NCBI RefSeq assembly: GCF_000496755.2
Contig: NZ_AYKS02000071.1
Coordinates: 248,001-312,000, forward strand
Direction: 5' to 3'
DNA length: 64,000 nt
From: Serratia sp. DD3
Lineage (GTDB): Bacteria; Pseudomonadota; Gammaproteobacteria; Enterobacterales; Enterobacteriaceae
The notes below the pieces were generated by a model, which was not told the origin of the DNA, did not search any database, and worked only from the letters and a program-made list of their open reading frames with translations. Below are positions 33,559-41,848 of this stretch, one piece after another; positions within the stretch are counted from its first letter, which is position 1; the number at the start of each line of letters is the position of its first letter. The translations under genes were made by a program, and so were the position numbers.

Positions 33559-35306
33559 TGGCTAAAGTTGCCGATGGTATTCGCTACGCCGAGCGAGTCA
33601 TGGCTGGGGAGATTGTTGCTTGTGATCTGGTCAAGCTGGCGTGCAAGCGTTTTTTTAACGATCTGAAACGTGGGCCTGAGCGCGGGATAACGTTTAGTGA
33701 AGCCAGGGCTCAGCACATACTAAATTTCTATAAATTTGTTCCGCACGTTAAAGGTGCGCTAGCTGGTCAACCGATTGAGTTGATGGACTGGCACATTTTT
33801 ATCCTGATCAATATCTTCGGCTTTATCATCCCGCTGGTGGATGAGAACACCGGAGAAGTGGTGCTGCGAAATGATGGCAGTGGCCGCCCGGTGATGGTTC
33901 GCCGGTACCGCACCGCTTACAACGAAGTAGCGCGAAAAAACGCTAAATCAACATTGTCTTCCGGTGTTGGGCTATACATGACCGGGGCGGATAGTGAAGG
34001 CGGTGCCGAGGTGTATTCGGCGGCCACTACTCGCGACCAGGCGCGGATTGTGTTTGAAGATGCAAAGAGCATGGTTAAGCAGGCCAAGCCAACATTGGGC
34101 AGGCTGTTCGAGTTCAACAAGCTGGCGATCTATCAAGAGCAAACTTCGTCACGCTTTGGGCCACTGTCCAGTGATGCCAATAACCTCGACGGCCTGAACA
34201 TTCACTGCGCTATCGTTGATGAGCTCCATGCCCACAAAACCCGCGATGTGTGGGATGTGCTAGAAACGGCGACCGGTGCGCGCCTTCAGTCTCTGTTGTT
34301 TGGCATCACAACAGCGGGCTTCAACAAAGAGGGCATCTGCTACGAGCTGCGCGACTATGCAATCAAGGTTCTGCAGGGGGCGGAAACCGGCCAGTTTGAG
34401 GACGATACCTTTTTCGCCATCATCTTCACCCTGGACAAAGAGGACGATCCCTTCGATGAAACGGTGTGGCAGAAGGCTAATCCGGGCCTGGGTATTTGTA
34501 AGCGCTGGGATGATTTGCGCCGCCTGGCGAAGAAGGCCCGCGAGCAGGTTTCAGCCCGGCATAATTTCTTCACCAAACACATGAACCTGTGGGTTACCGC
34601 AGAGTCGGCGTGGATGGATATGTTGAAGTGGGGCAAGTGTGAATACATTGCGCCGCAACATGAACTGAAGACCTATCCGTGTTGGGCGGGTGTTGACCTG
34701 TCCAACAAGATTGATATTTGCGCCGCCATCAAGATTTGGCAAGCCAATAATGGGCATGTGCATGCCGACTTTAAATTCTGGTTACCGGAAGGGCGACTAG
34801 AGCGCTGCTCCCGCCAGCAGGCTGAGCTTTACCGCAAGTGGGCAGAGCAAGACAAACTAATCCTGACTGATGGGGATGTTATCGATCACGCCCAGATCAA
34901 GGAGGAATTGCAGCAGTGGGTGTCCGGTGAAAGTCTGCGTGAAATCGGGTTTGACCCCTGGAGTGCCACCCAGTTTAGTCTGGCGCTGGCGGAAGAAGGA
35001 TTGCCGCTGGTGGAGGTACCGCAAACGGTGCGTAACTTCTCCGAGGCCATGAAGGAGGTTGAGGCGCTGGTTTACGGCGGGCGATTCCATCATAGCAATC
35101 ACCCGGTAATGAACTGGATGATGAGTAACGTTACCGTGAAGCCGGATAAAAACGACAACATTTTCCCGAACAAATCCACACCCGAAGCCAAGATTGACGG
35201 CCCGACAGCCTTGTTCACAGGGATGAGCCGCTTGCTTGTCAACGGTGGCGGCGCAGTTGAAAGTCTATCTGAGCACATTCAAACCCATGGTTTGCGCACT
35301 CTTTAA
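33558..35306 (+). CDS. terminase large subunit
   Basis: A 582-residue packaging motor. ATPase part: Walker-A-like ARKNAKST (about 131-138), Walker [10 protein letters not shown] (about 218-226). Nuclease part: acidic residues in [18 protein letters not shown] and GFDPWSA. Length is normal for the HK97-type TerL. It threads DNA into the prohead and cuts it with the HNH protein. Confidence 0.95.
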   Translation: MAKVADGIRYAERVMAGEIVACDLVKLACKRFFNDLKRGPERGITFSEARAQHILNFYKFVPHVKGALAGQPIELMDWHIFILINIFGFIIPLVDENTGEVVLRNDGSGRPVMVRRYRTAYNEVARKNAKSTLSSGVGLYMTGADSEGGAEVYSAATTRDQARIVFEDAKSMVKQAKPTLGRLFEFNKLAIYQEQTSSRFGPLSSDANNLDGLNIHCAIVDELHAHKTRDVWDVLETATGARLQSLLFGITTAGFNKEGICYELRDYAIKVLQGAETGQFEDDTFFAIIFTLDKEDDPFDETVWQKANPGLGICKRWDDLRRLAKKAREQVSARHNFFTKHMNLWVTAESAWMDMLKWGKCEYIAPQHELKTYPCWAGVDLSNKIDICAAIKIWQANNGHVHADFKFWLPEGRLERCSRQQAELYRKWAEQDKLILTDGDVIDHAQIKEELQQWVSGESLREIGFDPWSATQFSLALAEEGLPLVEVPQTVRNFSEAMKEVEALVYGGRFHHSNHPVMNWMMSNVTVKPDKNDNIFPNKSTPEAKIDGPTALFTGMSRLLVNGGGAVESLSEHIQTHGLRTL

Positions 35307-35319
35307 TGAAGGTCACCCA

Positions 35320-35508
35320 ATGAGAGTTTTATATCTAATTACAGCCCTATCCGTGCTGGTGGGCGTGGCTGGTGTACTGCTATTGACCTATGGTGTTTGG
35401 CTGATTTATCAACCTGCCGGGTTTGTTGTTGCCGGGCTGCTCTGCCTGCTCTGGTCATGGCTGGTATCAAAAATGTTTAATCCAGCAAAGCCGGATAAGG
35501 GGGACTGA
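35320..35508 (+). CDS. small two-helix membrane protein in the head operon
   Basis: A 62-residue product with two hydrophobic segments (about 3-25 and 32-50) and a charged tail ([10 protein letters not shown]). AAGG is seven bases before the ATG at 35320. Small membrane proteins often separate TerL and portal in such phages; function is unknown. Confidence 0.65.
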   Translation: MRVLYLITALSVLVGVAGVLLLTYGVWLIYQPAGFVVAGLLCLLWSWLVSKMFNPAKPDKGD

Positions 35509-36737
35509 TGTTCTTTCCTGGCATGTTTCGAAAGTCGGCCGACAAGCCGATGACGTCAAAAGAACTGGCTGAAATCATTGGCCTTTCTTATGAGACTTAC
35601 GTTGGCAGGCGGATCAGTCCTCAGCTCTCGATGCAGTTAACTTCTGTTTTCAGTTGCGTTCGGGTGCTGGCTGAGTCTGTGGGTATGTTGCCGTGTGGGT
35701 TATACGAGCAGCTCGAGCGAGGGAATAAGCGGGCAGTTAAAGAGCGGTTGAATAAGCTGTTGTCAGTCAAACCCAACGACTATATGACCCCTCAGGAGTT
35801 TTGGGAACTGCTAGTTGCCTGCCTTTGTCTGCGCGGCAACTTTTATGCCTATAAGGTCATGGCGCTGGGGGAGGTGGTCGAACTGCTGCCTCTCGACCCA
35901 GGCAGCGTTGTACCGAAGCTGAACAGCCAATGGGAGCCAGAATACCAGGTGACATTCCCAGATGGCACCACAGCCTCTCTATCTCAACAGGAAATCTGGC
36001 ATGTCCGCATTTTTACGCTGGATGGATTGGTGGGGTTAAGTCCTATTGCCTATGCCCGGCAGGCGATCGGCCTTGGATTGGCTACCGAGGAGCATGGTGC
36101 CCGCTTGTTTGGGAACGGGGCTGTTACCAGCGGTGTTTTACAAACCGATCAAGTGCTAACCGATGAGGCTTTCAATCGGCTGAAAAATGATTTTGAAGGT
36201 AACCATCAGGGGCTATCAAATGCACATAAGCCGATGATCCTTGAGATGGGTTTGAAGTGGCAACAGATCAGCTTGAGTTCAGAGGATGCGCAATTTCTGG
36301 AAACCCGCAAATTTCAGCTTGAAGAGATTTGCCGCATTTTCCGCGTTCCGCTCCACATGGTGCAGAACACCGACAGGGCCACCTTCAACAATATCGAGAA
36401 CCTGGGGATCGGCTTCATCAACTACTCCCTGGTGCCTTACCTCACCCGCATCGAGCAGCGGATCAATGTCGGGCTGGTCAAACCCTCCGCGCAAGGCCGC
36501 TTTTACGCCAAGTTCAACGCTGGCGCACTGCTGCGCGGTGACATGAAGTCACGGTTCGAAGCCTATGCCACCGGGATCAATTGGGGGATTTATTCCCCTA
36601 ATGAGTGCCGGGAACTGGAAGAGCTTAACCCGCGCAGCGGTGGTGATATTTATCTCACTCCAATGAACATGACGACCAAGCCGACAGAGAGCAGCAAGAA
36701 CAAACCAATAGAGGAAAACACTGATGGCAATGACTAA
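35508..36737 (+). CDS. portal protein, HK97 family
   Basis: A 409-residue protein: QLTSVFSCVRVLAESVGMLPCGLYE near the N-terminus, WHVRIFTLDGLVGLSPI, and FRVPLHMVQNTDRATFNNIE in the stem/clip region are HK97 portal hallmarks. It forms the ring through which DNA enters. Its start overlaps the previous stop, and it overlaps the protease gene by 14 bases. Confidence 0.95.
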   Translation: MFFPGMFRKSADKPMTSKELAEIIGLSYETYVGRRISPQLSMQLTSVFSCVRVLAESVGMLPCGLYEQLERGNKRAVKERLNKLLSVKPNDYMTPQEFWELLVACLCLRGNFYAYKVMALGEVVELLPLDPGSVVPKLNSQWEPEYQVTFPDGTTASLSQQEIWHVRIFTLDGLVGLSPIAYARQAIGLGLATEEHGARLFGNGAVTSGVLQTDQVLTDEAFNRLKNDFEGNHQGLSNAHKPMILEMGLKWQQISLSSEDAQFLETRKFQLEEICRIFRVPLHMVQNTDRATFNNIENLGIGFINYSLVPYLTRIEQRINVGLVKPSAQGRFYAKFNAGALLRGDMKSRFEAYATGINWGIYSPNECRELEELNPRSGGDIYLTPMNMTTKPTESSKNKPIEENTDGND

Positions 36738-37377
36738 GCAGCGGCTGGACGTCCCATTAAAACTAAAGTCGGTCAGTGACACCGGTGAGTTTGAGGGTTA
36801 TGGCTCAGTCTTTGGCGTGAAGGACAGTTACGGCGACATCGTTATTCCGGGAGCATTTGTTAAATCGCTGGATAACTGGAAGGCCAAGGGAAGCCAGCCC
36901 GCTATGCTCTGGCAGCATAAATCGGATGAACCGATCGGTGTCTACACCGAGATGCGTGAGGACGATGTCGGCCTGTTCGTTAAGGGGCGATTACTCATCG
37001 ATGATGATCCCCTGGCAAAGCGTGCCCACGCCCACATGAAGGCCGGTTCAATAACCGGCCTTTCTATTGGTTACATGCTGAATGATTGGGAGTACGACAG
37101 GGCGAAAGATGCCTTCATTTTGAAGGAGATCGACCTGTGGGAGGTTAGCCCGGTCACCTTCCCGTCAAATGATGAAGCGCGGGTGAGTGACGTTAAATCG
37201 GCATTTTCCCGTGGCGAAACCCCGTCACCAAAAAGTATTGAGCGAGTCCTGCGCGACGCTGGGCTATCCCGCTCTCAAGCCAAGGCTTTCATGGCTGAAG
37301 GCTACGGCGCCCTATCTCAGCGTGATGCTGACGATACAGGTACCGCACTTAACATACTGAAATCTATTAATTTCTAA
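36724..37377 (+). CDS. prohead protease, HK97 family (S78)
   Basis: A 217-residue serine protease with the conserved His in LWQHKSDEPIG and Ser in SITGLSIGY, and EVSPVTFPSNDEA as in HK97 gp4. It removes the scaffolding delta domain of the capsid protein. Confidence 0.93.
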   Translation: MAMTKQRLDVPLKLKSVSDTGEFEGYGSVFGVKDSYGDIVIPGAFVKSLDNWKAKGSQPAMLWQHKSDEPIGVYTEMREDDVGLFVKGRLLIDDDPLAKRAHAHMKAGSITGLSIGYMLNDWEYDRAKDAFILKEIDLWEVSPVTFPSNDEARVSDVKSAFSRGETPSPKSIERVLRDAGLSRSQAKAFMAEGYGALSQRDADDTGTALNILKSINF

Positions 37378-37394
37378 ATTCGGAGAATTACACC

Positions 37395-38603
37395 ATGCCA
37401 GTTGAAATCAAAGATGTAGAGCAGGTCGCGCAGGATCTTCAGAAGAAGTTTGATGAGTTCAAGGAAAAGAACGATAAGCGTGTGACAGCTATCGAGCAGG
37501 AAAAAGGCAAGCTGGCGGGGGAAGTTGAAACTCTCAACGGTAAGCTTTCAGAACTGGATGCGCTGAAGTCCTCTCTGGAAGAGGAACTGAAGCAGGTCAA
37601 GCGCCCTGGCGGCGGTACCCAGACCAAAGAAGCCAGCGAGCATAAAGCTGCCTTCATGAACTTCGTTCGCAAAGGGAAGGAAGATGGCTTGCGCGAACTG
37701 GAGCAAAAGGCTCTACAGGTTGGCGTTGATTCTGATGGCGGCTATGCAGTGCCGGAAGAACTTGATCGCACCATTCTCGACCTGCTGGCTGATGAGGTTG
37801 TGATGCGACAGGAAGCCAACGTTATGAGCATTGGTGGATCAGACTATAAGAAGTTGGTTAACTTGGGCGGCACAGCATCCGGATGGGTTGGCGAAACCGC
37901 TGCACGTCCCGCAACCGACGCCTCAAAGCTGGGGCAGATCACTCCGTTCATGGGGGAAATCTACGGTAACCCACAAGCCACCCAGATGATGCTTGATGAT
38001 GTCTTCTTTAACGCCGAAAGCTGGATCAACAGCGAACTGGCTTCCGAGTTCTCCGAACAGGAAGAAATCGCCTTTACCAGCGGGAGTGGCGTCCTGAAAC
38101 CAAAGGGTTTCCTGGCCTATGCCTCAGCGCCAACCGATGATAAAACCCGTGCATTCGGCGTGCTACAGCATATCGCTTCCGGCGCTGCTGCCGGTGTAAC
38201 GGCGGATGCGATCATTAAACTGGTGTACACCCTGCGCAAAGTGCACCGTGGTGGCGCTAAGTTTATGATGAACAATAACTCCCTGTTCCAGGTGCGCATC
38301 CTGAAAGATGCCGAGGGTAACTATCTGTGGCGTCCAGGGCTGGAGCTTGGCCAGCCTTCCATGCTAGCGGGTTACGGCATCGCTGAAAATGAGCAGATGC
38401 CAGACATCGCAGCAGATGCCAAGGCTATCGCGTTCGGTAACTTCAAGCGCGGCTATACCATCATTGACCGCATCGGTACCCGCATTCTGCGTGATCCATA
38501 CACCAACAAGCCGTTTGTGGGCTTCTACACAACCAAGCGTACAGGCGGCATGCTGGTTGACTCACAGGCCATCAAGTTGCTGAAGATTGGTACCACAGCT
38601 TAA
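37395..38603 (+). CDS. major capsid protein, HK97 fold
   Basis: A 402-residue protein. Residues 1-75 form the coiled-coil delta domain (DLQKKFDEFKEKNDKRVTAIEQ-type heptads). The capsid body begins near ALQVGVDSDGGYAVPEELDRTI and ends with RTGGMLVDSQAIKLLK. Cleavage by the protease is expected between the two, around residue 90-105. It makes the icosahedral shell. Confidence 0.95.
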   Translation: MPVEIKDVEQVAQDLQKKFDEFKEKNDKRVTAIEQEKGKLAGEVETLNGKLSELDALKSSLEEELKQVKRPGGGTQTKEASEHKAAFMNFVRKGKEDGLRELEQKALQVGVDSDGGYAVPEELDRTILDLLADEVVMRQEANVMSIGGSDYKKLVNLGGTASGWVGETAARPATDASKLGQITPFMGEIYGNPQATQMMLDDVFFNAESWINSELASEFSEQEEIAFTSGSGVLKPKGFLAYASAPTDDKTRAFGVLQHIASGAAAGVTADAIIKLVYTLRKVHRGGAKFMMNNNSLFQVRILKDAEGNYLWRPGLELGQPSMLAGYGIAENEQMPDIAADAKAIAFGNFKRGYTIIDRIGTRILRDPYTNKPFVGFYTTKRTGGMLVDSQAIKLLKIGTTA

Positions 38604-38609
38604 TCGTCA

Positions 38610-38629
38610 GGGGCTTTGGCCCCTTTTTT
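38610..38629 (+). terminator. late-operon hairpin 1 (after capsid gene)
   Basis: GGGGC-TTTG-GCCCC then TTTTTT, then ATTGGAG as ribosome-binding site of the next gene. Confidence 0.75.
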
Positions 38630-38643
38630 AATTGGAGTGACGA

Positions 38644-38884
<241 letters not shown>

Positions 38885-38886
<2 letters not shown>

Positions 38887-38906
38887 CCCGCCGCGTGCGG
38901 GTTTTT
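38885..38906 (+). terminator. late-operon hairpin 2
   Basis: AACCCGC-CGCGT-GCGGGTT then TTT, followed by the GGAG of the next gene. Confidence 0.75.
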
Positions 38907-38921
38907 CTTTGGAGTCAACGA

Positions 38922-39245
38922 ATGATCCCTTCCTTGGAAGAACTGCGCATTCAGTGCCGTATAGATTATGAAGATGCTGCTGAGGATCAGCTTTTAACTA
39001 TCTATGTTGGAGCTGCCCGAAAGAAGGCTGAGAAATTCATTAACAGAAATTTATACGATGTAGCGGTGCCGGAAGATGATGCTGACGGGGTGGTGATTAG
39101 TGACGATATCAAGCTGGCGTTAATGCTTCTTGTTGGTCACTGGTACGAAAACCGTGAGCCTGTAAACATCGGCAACATCACATCAACACTGCCCTATACC
39201 TTTGAAGCACTGATGGGGCCTTATCGATTTATTCCAATGAGGTGA
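38922..39245 (+). CDS. head-tail connector, HK97 gp6-like
   Basis: A 107-residue protein: MIPSLEELRIQCRIDYEDAAED opening, ARKKAEKFINRNLY and LALMLLVGHWYENREPV match the gp6-like adaptor family that binds the portal as a ring. GGAG is seven bases before the ATG at 38922. Confidence 0.9.
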   Translation: MIPSLEELRIQCRIDYEDAAEDQLLTIYVGAARKKAEKFINRNLYDVAVPEDDADGVVISDDIKLALMLLVGHWYENREPVNIGNITSTLPYTFEALMGPYRFIPMR

Positions 39246-39248
39246 TTT

Positions 39249-39587
39249 ATGCAAGCAGGCCGACTGCGTCACCGCGTCACCATTCAAAACTTTGTCACGG
39301 TGGAGTTACCATCCGGCACTGAAATTGAAGAGTGGCAGGATGGAAAAACCGTATGTGCTGAAGTTATGGGGATTAGCGGGCGTGAGTTAGTGGCATCCGC
39401 AGCAGAAAAAGCAGAGGCAACAATCCGCGTCTGGATGCGTTACCGCACAGACGTTACAGCATCTTCCCGTCTCTTGTGCCTTACCGGCCCGTTTCGTGGC
39501 TCTATTTTGGAAATCACCGGCCCACCTATTCCCGATACGAAGGGAACCCGGCTGGAGATCCTTTGTAAAAGTGGGGTGAAACCATGA
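39249..39587 (+). CDS. head closure/head-tail joining protein
   Basis: A 112-residue protein: LRHRVTIQNFV...GTEIEEWQDGKTVCAEVMGISGRE is the head-tail joining (SPP1 gp16/HK97 gp7-like) signature. Beta-rich. It overlaps the next gene by four bases. Confidence 0.9.
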   Translation: MQAGRLRHRVTIQNFVTVELPSGTEIEEWQDGKTVCAEVMGISGRELVASAAEKAEATIRVWMRYRTDVTASSRLLCLTGPFRGSILEITGPPIPDTKGTRLEILCKSGVKP

Positions 39588-40000
39588 TCGATACCAGGCT
39601 GGATTTTTCCGGGCTGCTCGATATCTCCAAGGATCTGGATGTGTTGAGTAAGGCTGAAAGCCGTAACGTGTTGCGACAGGCAACGCGGGCAGCGGCCACG
39701 GTCTTTCGTGACGAGGCTCGGGAGCGTGCACCGGAGAAAACGGGTAAGCTGAAACGCAATATCGTTGTCATTAACCAACGTGCCAATGATGGCGGCGCGG
39801 TCGCAGGTGTCCATGTTCGCAGTGCTGGCAAGGCAGAAAACCGCAATAACTCTTTCTACTGGCGCTTTGTCGAACTGGGTACATCGCATATGCCAGCAGT
39901 TCCATTCATCCGCCCGGCGTTCGACGCTAGACAGGATGATGCAGCGGCGGCTGCGTTCGCGAAAGCCAACGAAGCGATCGACAAGGTGTTATCAAAATGA
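39584..40000 (+). CDS. HK97 gp10-like tail-completion protein
   Basis: A 138-residue protein with AAATVFRDEARERAPEKTGKL, YWRFVELGTSHMPAVPFIRPAF and a C-terminal helix, the HK97 gp10 family. It acts at the head-tail joint or tail completion. Overlaps both neighbours. Confidence 0.92.
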   Translation: MIDTRLDFSGLLDISKDLDVLSKAESRNVLRQATRAAATVFRDEARERAPEKTGKLKRNIVVINQRANDGGAVAGVHVRSAGKAENRNNSFYWRFVELGTSHMPAVPFIRPAFDARQDDAAAAAFAKANEAIDKVLSK

Positions 40001-40344
40001 CTGAGGCCGATCTCAACCCGCTGCTAAAACCGCTGGTTGGTGGGCAAGCGTATCCTTACGTGGTCAAGTTGACCCCAGAGGGAATGCCAGCTGTAAAGCC
40101 ACCGTGGATAATCTACACGGTGCCCGATGAAAATCGTGCCGATGTATTTTGCGGTACCGCAGAAACCGCTTACCTGGCACAGATCGACGTGTACGCCAGC
40201 AGCATTGACCAAGCGAAGGAACTCCGTGCCAAAGCTGAGCAGGCGATCGCTGTTCTGTCTCCGGTAGAAATACACCTGTTCAGCGGCCACGAACCCGACA
40301 CTGGACTTTTCCGCGCCTCGTTCGAGTTCAAAGTCTGGCAATAG
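39997..40344 (+). CDS. DUF3168 tail terminator/completion protein
   Basis: A 115-residue protein: LLKPLVGGQAYPYVV, YASSIDQAKELRAKAEQAI and FRASFEFKVWQ are DUF3168 features (lambda U-like terminator group). It caps the finished tail tube. Confidence 0.85.
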   Translation: MTEADLNPLLKPLVGGQAYPYVVKLTPEGMPAVKPPWIIYTVPDENRADVFCGTAETAYLAQIDVYASSIDQAKELRAKAEQAIAVLSPVEIHLFSGHEPDTGLFRASFEFKVWQ

Positions 40345-40362
40345 CCAAAAAATAATCATTAT

Positions 40363-40388
40363 CCCGACCTGCCAAGTGCGGGTTTTTT
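40363..40388 (+). terminator. late-operon hairpin 3
   Basis: CCCG...CGGG imperfect stem with a long loop then TTTTTT, before TCTGGAG of the tail-tube gene. Confidence 0.65.
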
Positions 40389-40406
40389 AATGTCTGGAGA
40401 AAACTC

Positions 40407-41105
40407 ATGACAGCTAAGTTCGAAAAAACACAAGGCACGGTGGTGAGCATTTCCGCTACCGAAGCCAGCGAAGCCAACCCGGCAGGCATTACCTGGCTAT
40501 CCACATCATGCTCAGCCAAAGAGCTCAGCTATACGGGTGGGCAGAAGGACGATATCGAAGTAACCACCCTCTGCTCCACTGAAAAAGAAATGACCAACGG
40601 GCTATCGGCACCGGCTGAAATGACCATCAACAAAAACTGGAGCGCCTACGATGACGCTCAAGATTCACTGATGGCAGCCTACGAAACGGACACCCGCCGC
40701 GCCGTTCGTGTGATCTTTCCGTCTGGTAATGGGTTCGCTTACCTGGCTGAGGTACGCCAGAACAGTTGGAGCGTTGCCACATCCGGCGTTGTTTCGGCCT
40801 CTTTCACGCTGCGCATTATCGGTAAACCAATACGAATCTTTGCGGTAAACATCCCGGTAACAGGTGTGATTCTAGATAAAACCACGGCCAGCGTATCTCT
40901 TGGTAATAGCCTGCAACTTACCCCGACGATAGCCCCAACAACGGCAACAAACAAGGCTGTTACCTGGACATCCTCAAACCCGGCAAACGTCATGGTTAGC
41001 ACAGCGGGTGTTATCACCGCCCTTGCGGTCGGCACATCAACGATCACCGTTAAGACTACGGACGGCGGGAAAACCGCTACGTGTGTCGTGACGGTCACAG
41101 CCTAA
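40407..41105 (+). CDS. major tail tube protein with C-terminal Ig-like (BIG2) domain
   Basis: A 232-residue protein. The N-terminal 145 residues are a tail-tube fold (TGGQKDDIEVTTLCSTEKE, VRVIFPSGNGFAYLAEV). The C-terminal 85 residues are a bacterial Ig-like domain: PVTGVILDKTTASVSLGNSL, ATNKAVTWTSSNP and GTSTITVKTTDGG. Such an Ig domain decorates the tail exterior, as in lambda gpV, and may bind cell-surface glycans. Confidence 0.9.
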   Translation: MTAKFEKTQGTVVSISATEASEANPAGITWLSTSCSAKELSYTGGQKDDIEVTTLCSTEKEMTNGLSAPAEMTINKNWSAYDDAQDSLMAAYETDTRRAVRVIFPSGNGFAYLAEVRQNSWSVATSGVVSASFTLRIIGKPIRIFAVNIPVTGVILDKTTASVSLGNSLQLTPTIAPTTATNKAVTWTSSNPANVMVSTAGVITALAVGTSTITVKTTDGGKTATCVVTVTA

Positions 41106-41120
41106 TAGGAACATCACCCC

Positions 41121-41510
41121 ATGGCAGGAAAAAAACTGAATCTGAAGGCGCTGGCCTCGGCCCCAATGGGGGGATTTCGCACAAAAACCGTCACAGTTGA
41201 GGAATGGGAAGGGGCAACGGTGGTGTTGCGAGAGCCATCCGGCATGGCGTGGGTGGAGTGGCGACAGATTATCACCCCGAAAGAAGGTGAAGTTCCTGGG
41301 GAACTGAGCGCGGCGGTGGCTGCTCGGCGCAACGTTGATGCCGATGTTGTGCTTTTCATTGATGCGCTACTTGATGAAAGCGGGAAGCATGTGTTTACCG
41401 CAAATGACAAGGAGCTGGTTGCGGGAATTTACGGGCCAGTGCATGCACGCCTACTGAAGCAGGCGCTTGATCTTAGCACTACCCCGGCAGATGCCGAAAA
41501 AAAGTCCTAG
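41121..41510 (+). CDS. tail assembly chaperone (lambda G analogue)
   Basis: A 129-residue protein with VTVEEWEGATVVLREPSG and helices, ending DAEKKS. Its 3' end holds a -1 frameshift site, so a part of the ribosomes make a longer GT-type fusion. It chaperones the tape-measure protein. Confidence 0.88.
   Translation: MAGKKLNLKALASAPMGGFRTKTVTVEEWEGATVVLREPSGMAWVEWRQIITPKEGEVPGELSAAVAARRNVDADVVLFIDALLDESGKHVFTANDKELVAGIYGPVHARLLKQALDLSTTPADAEKKS
41498..41504 (+). other. -1 programmed frameshift site A AAA AAG
   Basis: In the G frame the codons read GAA AAA AAG TCC TAG. Slipping back one base at A-AAA-AAG gives AAA AAA GTC CTA GAG, open into the next frame, whose first Met lies at 41531. The classic tail chaperone arrangement. 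Confidence 0.88.
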
Positions 41511-41530
41511 AGCCTGAAACTCAATTCCTG

Positions 41531-41812
41531 ATGAAGTTGGCGCTTCGCCTGGGAAAAACCCTGGGCGAGATGCGCCAGTCGGTGAGCATTAGTGAATTAC
41601 GCTTGTGGATGGCTTTTGACCATATAAACCCCATCGGTGATGAGCGTAACGATTACCGTGCCGCGCAAATCACCGCCGCAGTCTACAACTCCCAGCGAAC
41701 AAAAGACCCGTTGTCTATCTCCGATGTGTTATTGCGTTGGAACGCTACGGAAGATGCAAAAGAAGAAAATGCATCAGAGCTTGAAGCCTTCCTAGGAGAT
41801 CTGGCTGATTAA
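41531..41812 (+). CDS. tail assembly chaperone C-terminal part (lambda T analogue, DUF4035-like)
   Basis: A 93-residue frame, MKLALRLGKTLGEMRQSVSISELRLW, that is in the -1 frame relative to the G-like gene and has no ribosome-binding site of its own. It is most likely made only as a fusion (41121-41812) by frameshifting at 41498-41504. The acidic C-terminus is like GT proteins, which recruit the tube protein to the tape measure. Confidence 0.85.
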   Translation: MKLALRLGKTLGEMRQSVSISELRLWMAFDHINPIGDERNDYRAAQITAAVYNSQRTKDPLSISDVLLRWNATEDAKEENASELEAFLGDLAD

Positions 41813-41814
41813 CA

Positions 41815-41837
41815 CCCGCTCATGCAGCGGGCTTTTT
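41815..41837 (+). terminator. late-operon hairpin 4
   Basis: CCCGCT-CATGC-AGCGGG then CTTTTT, before the tape-measure gene. Confidence 0.75.
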
Positions 41838-41848
41838 ATAGGTGAGAT

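Noticed and set aside
35236..35319. Extended N-terminus of the small membrane protein after TerL
   Set aside because: This part overlaps TerL in another frame; the ATG at 35320 with AAGG is the better start.
40739..41098. 119-residue minus frame with Val/Ala-rich sequence
   Set aside because: Complement of the repetitive Ig-like domain of the tail tube gene.
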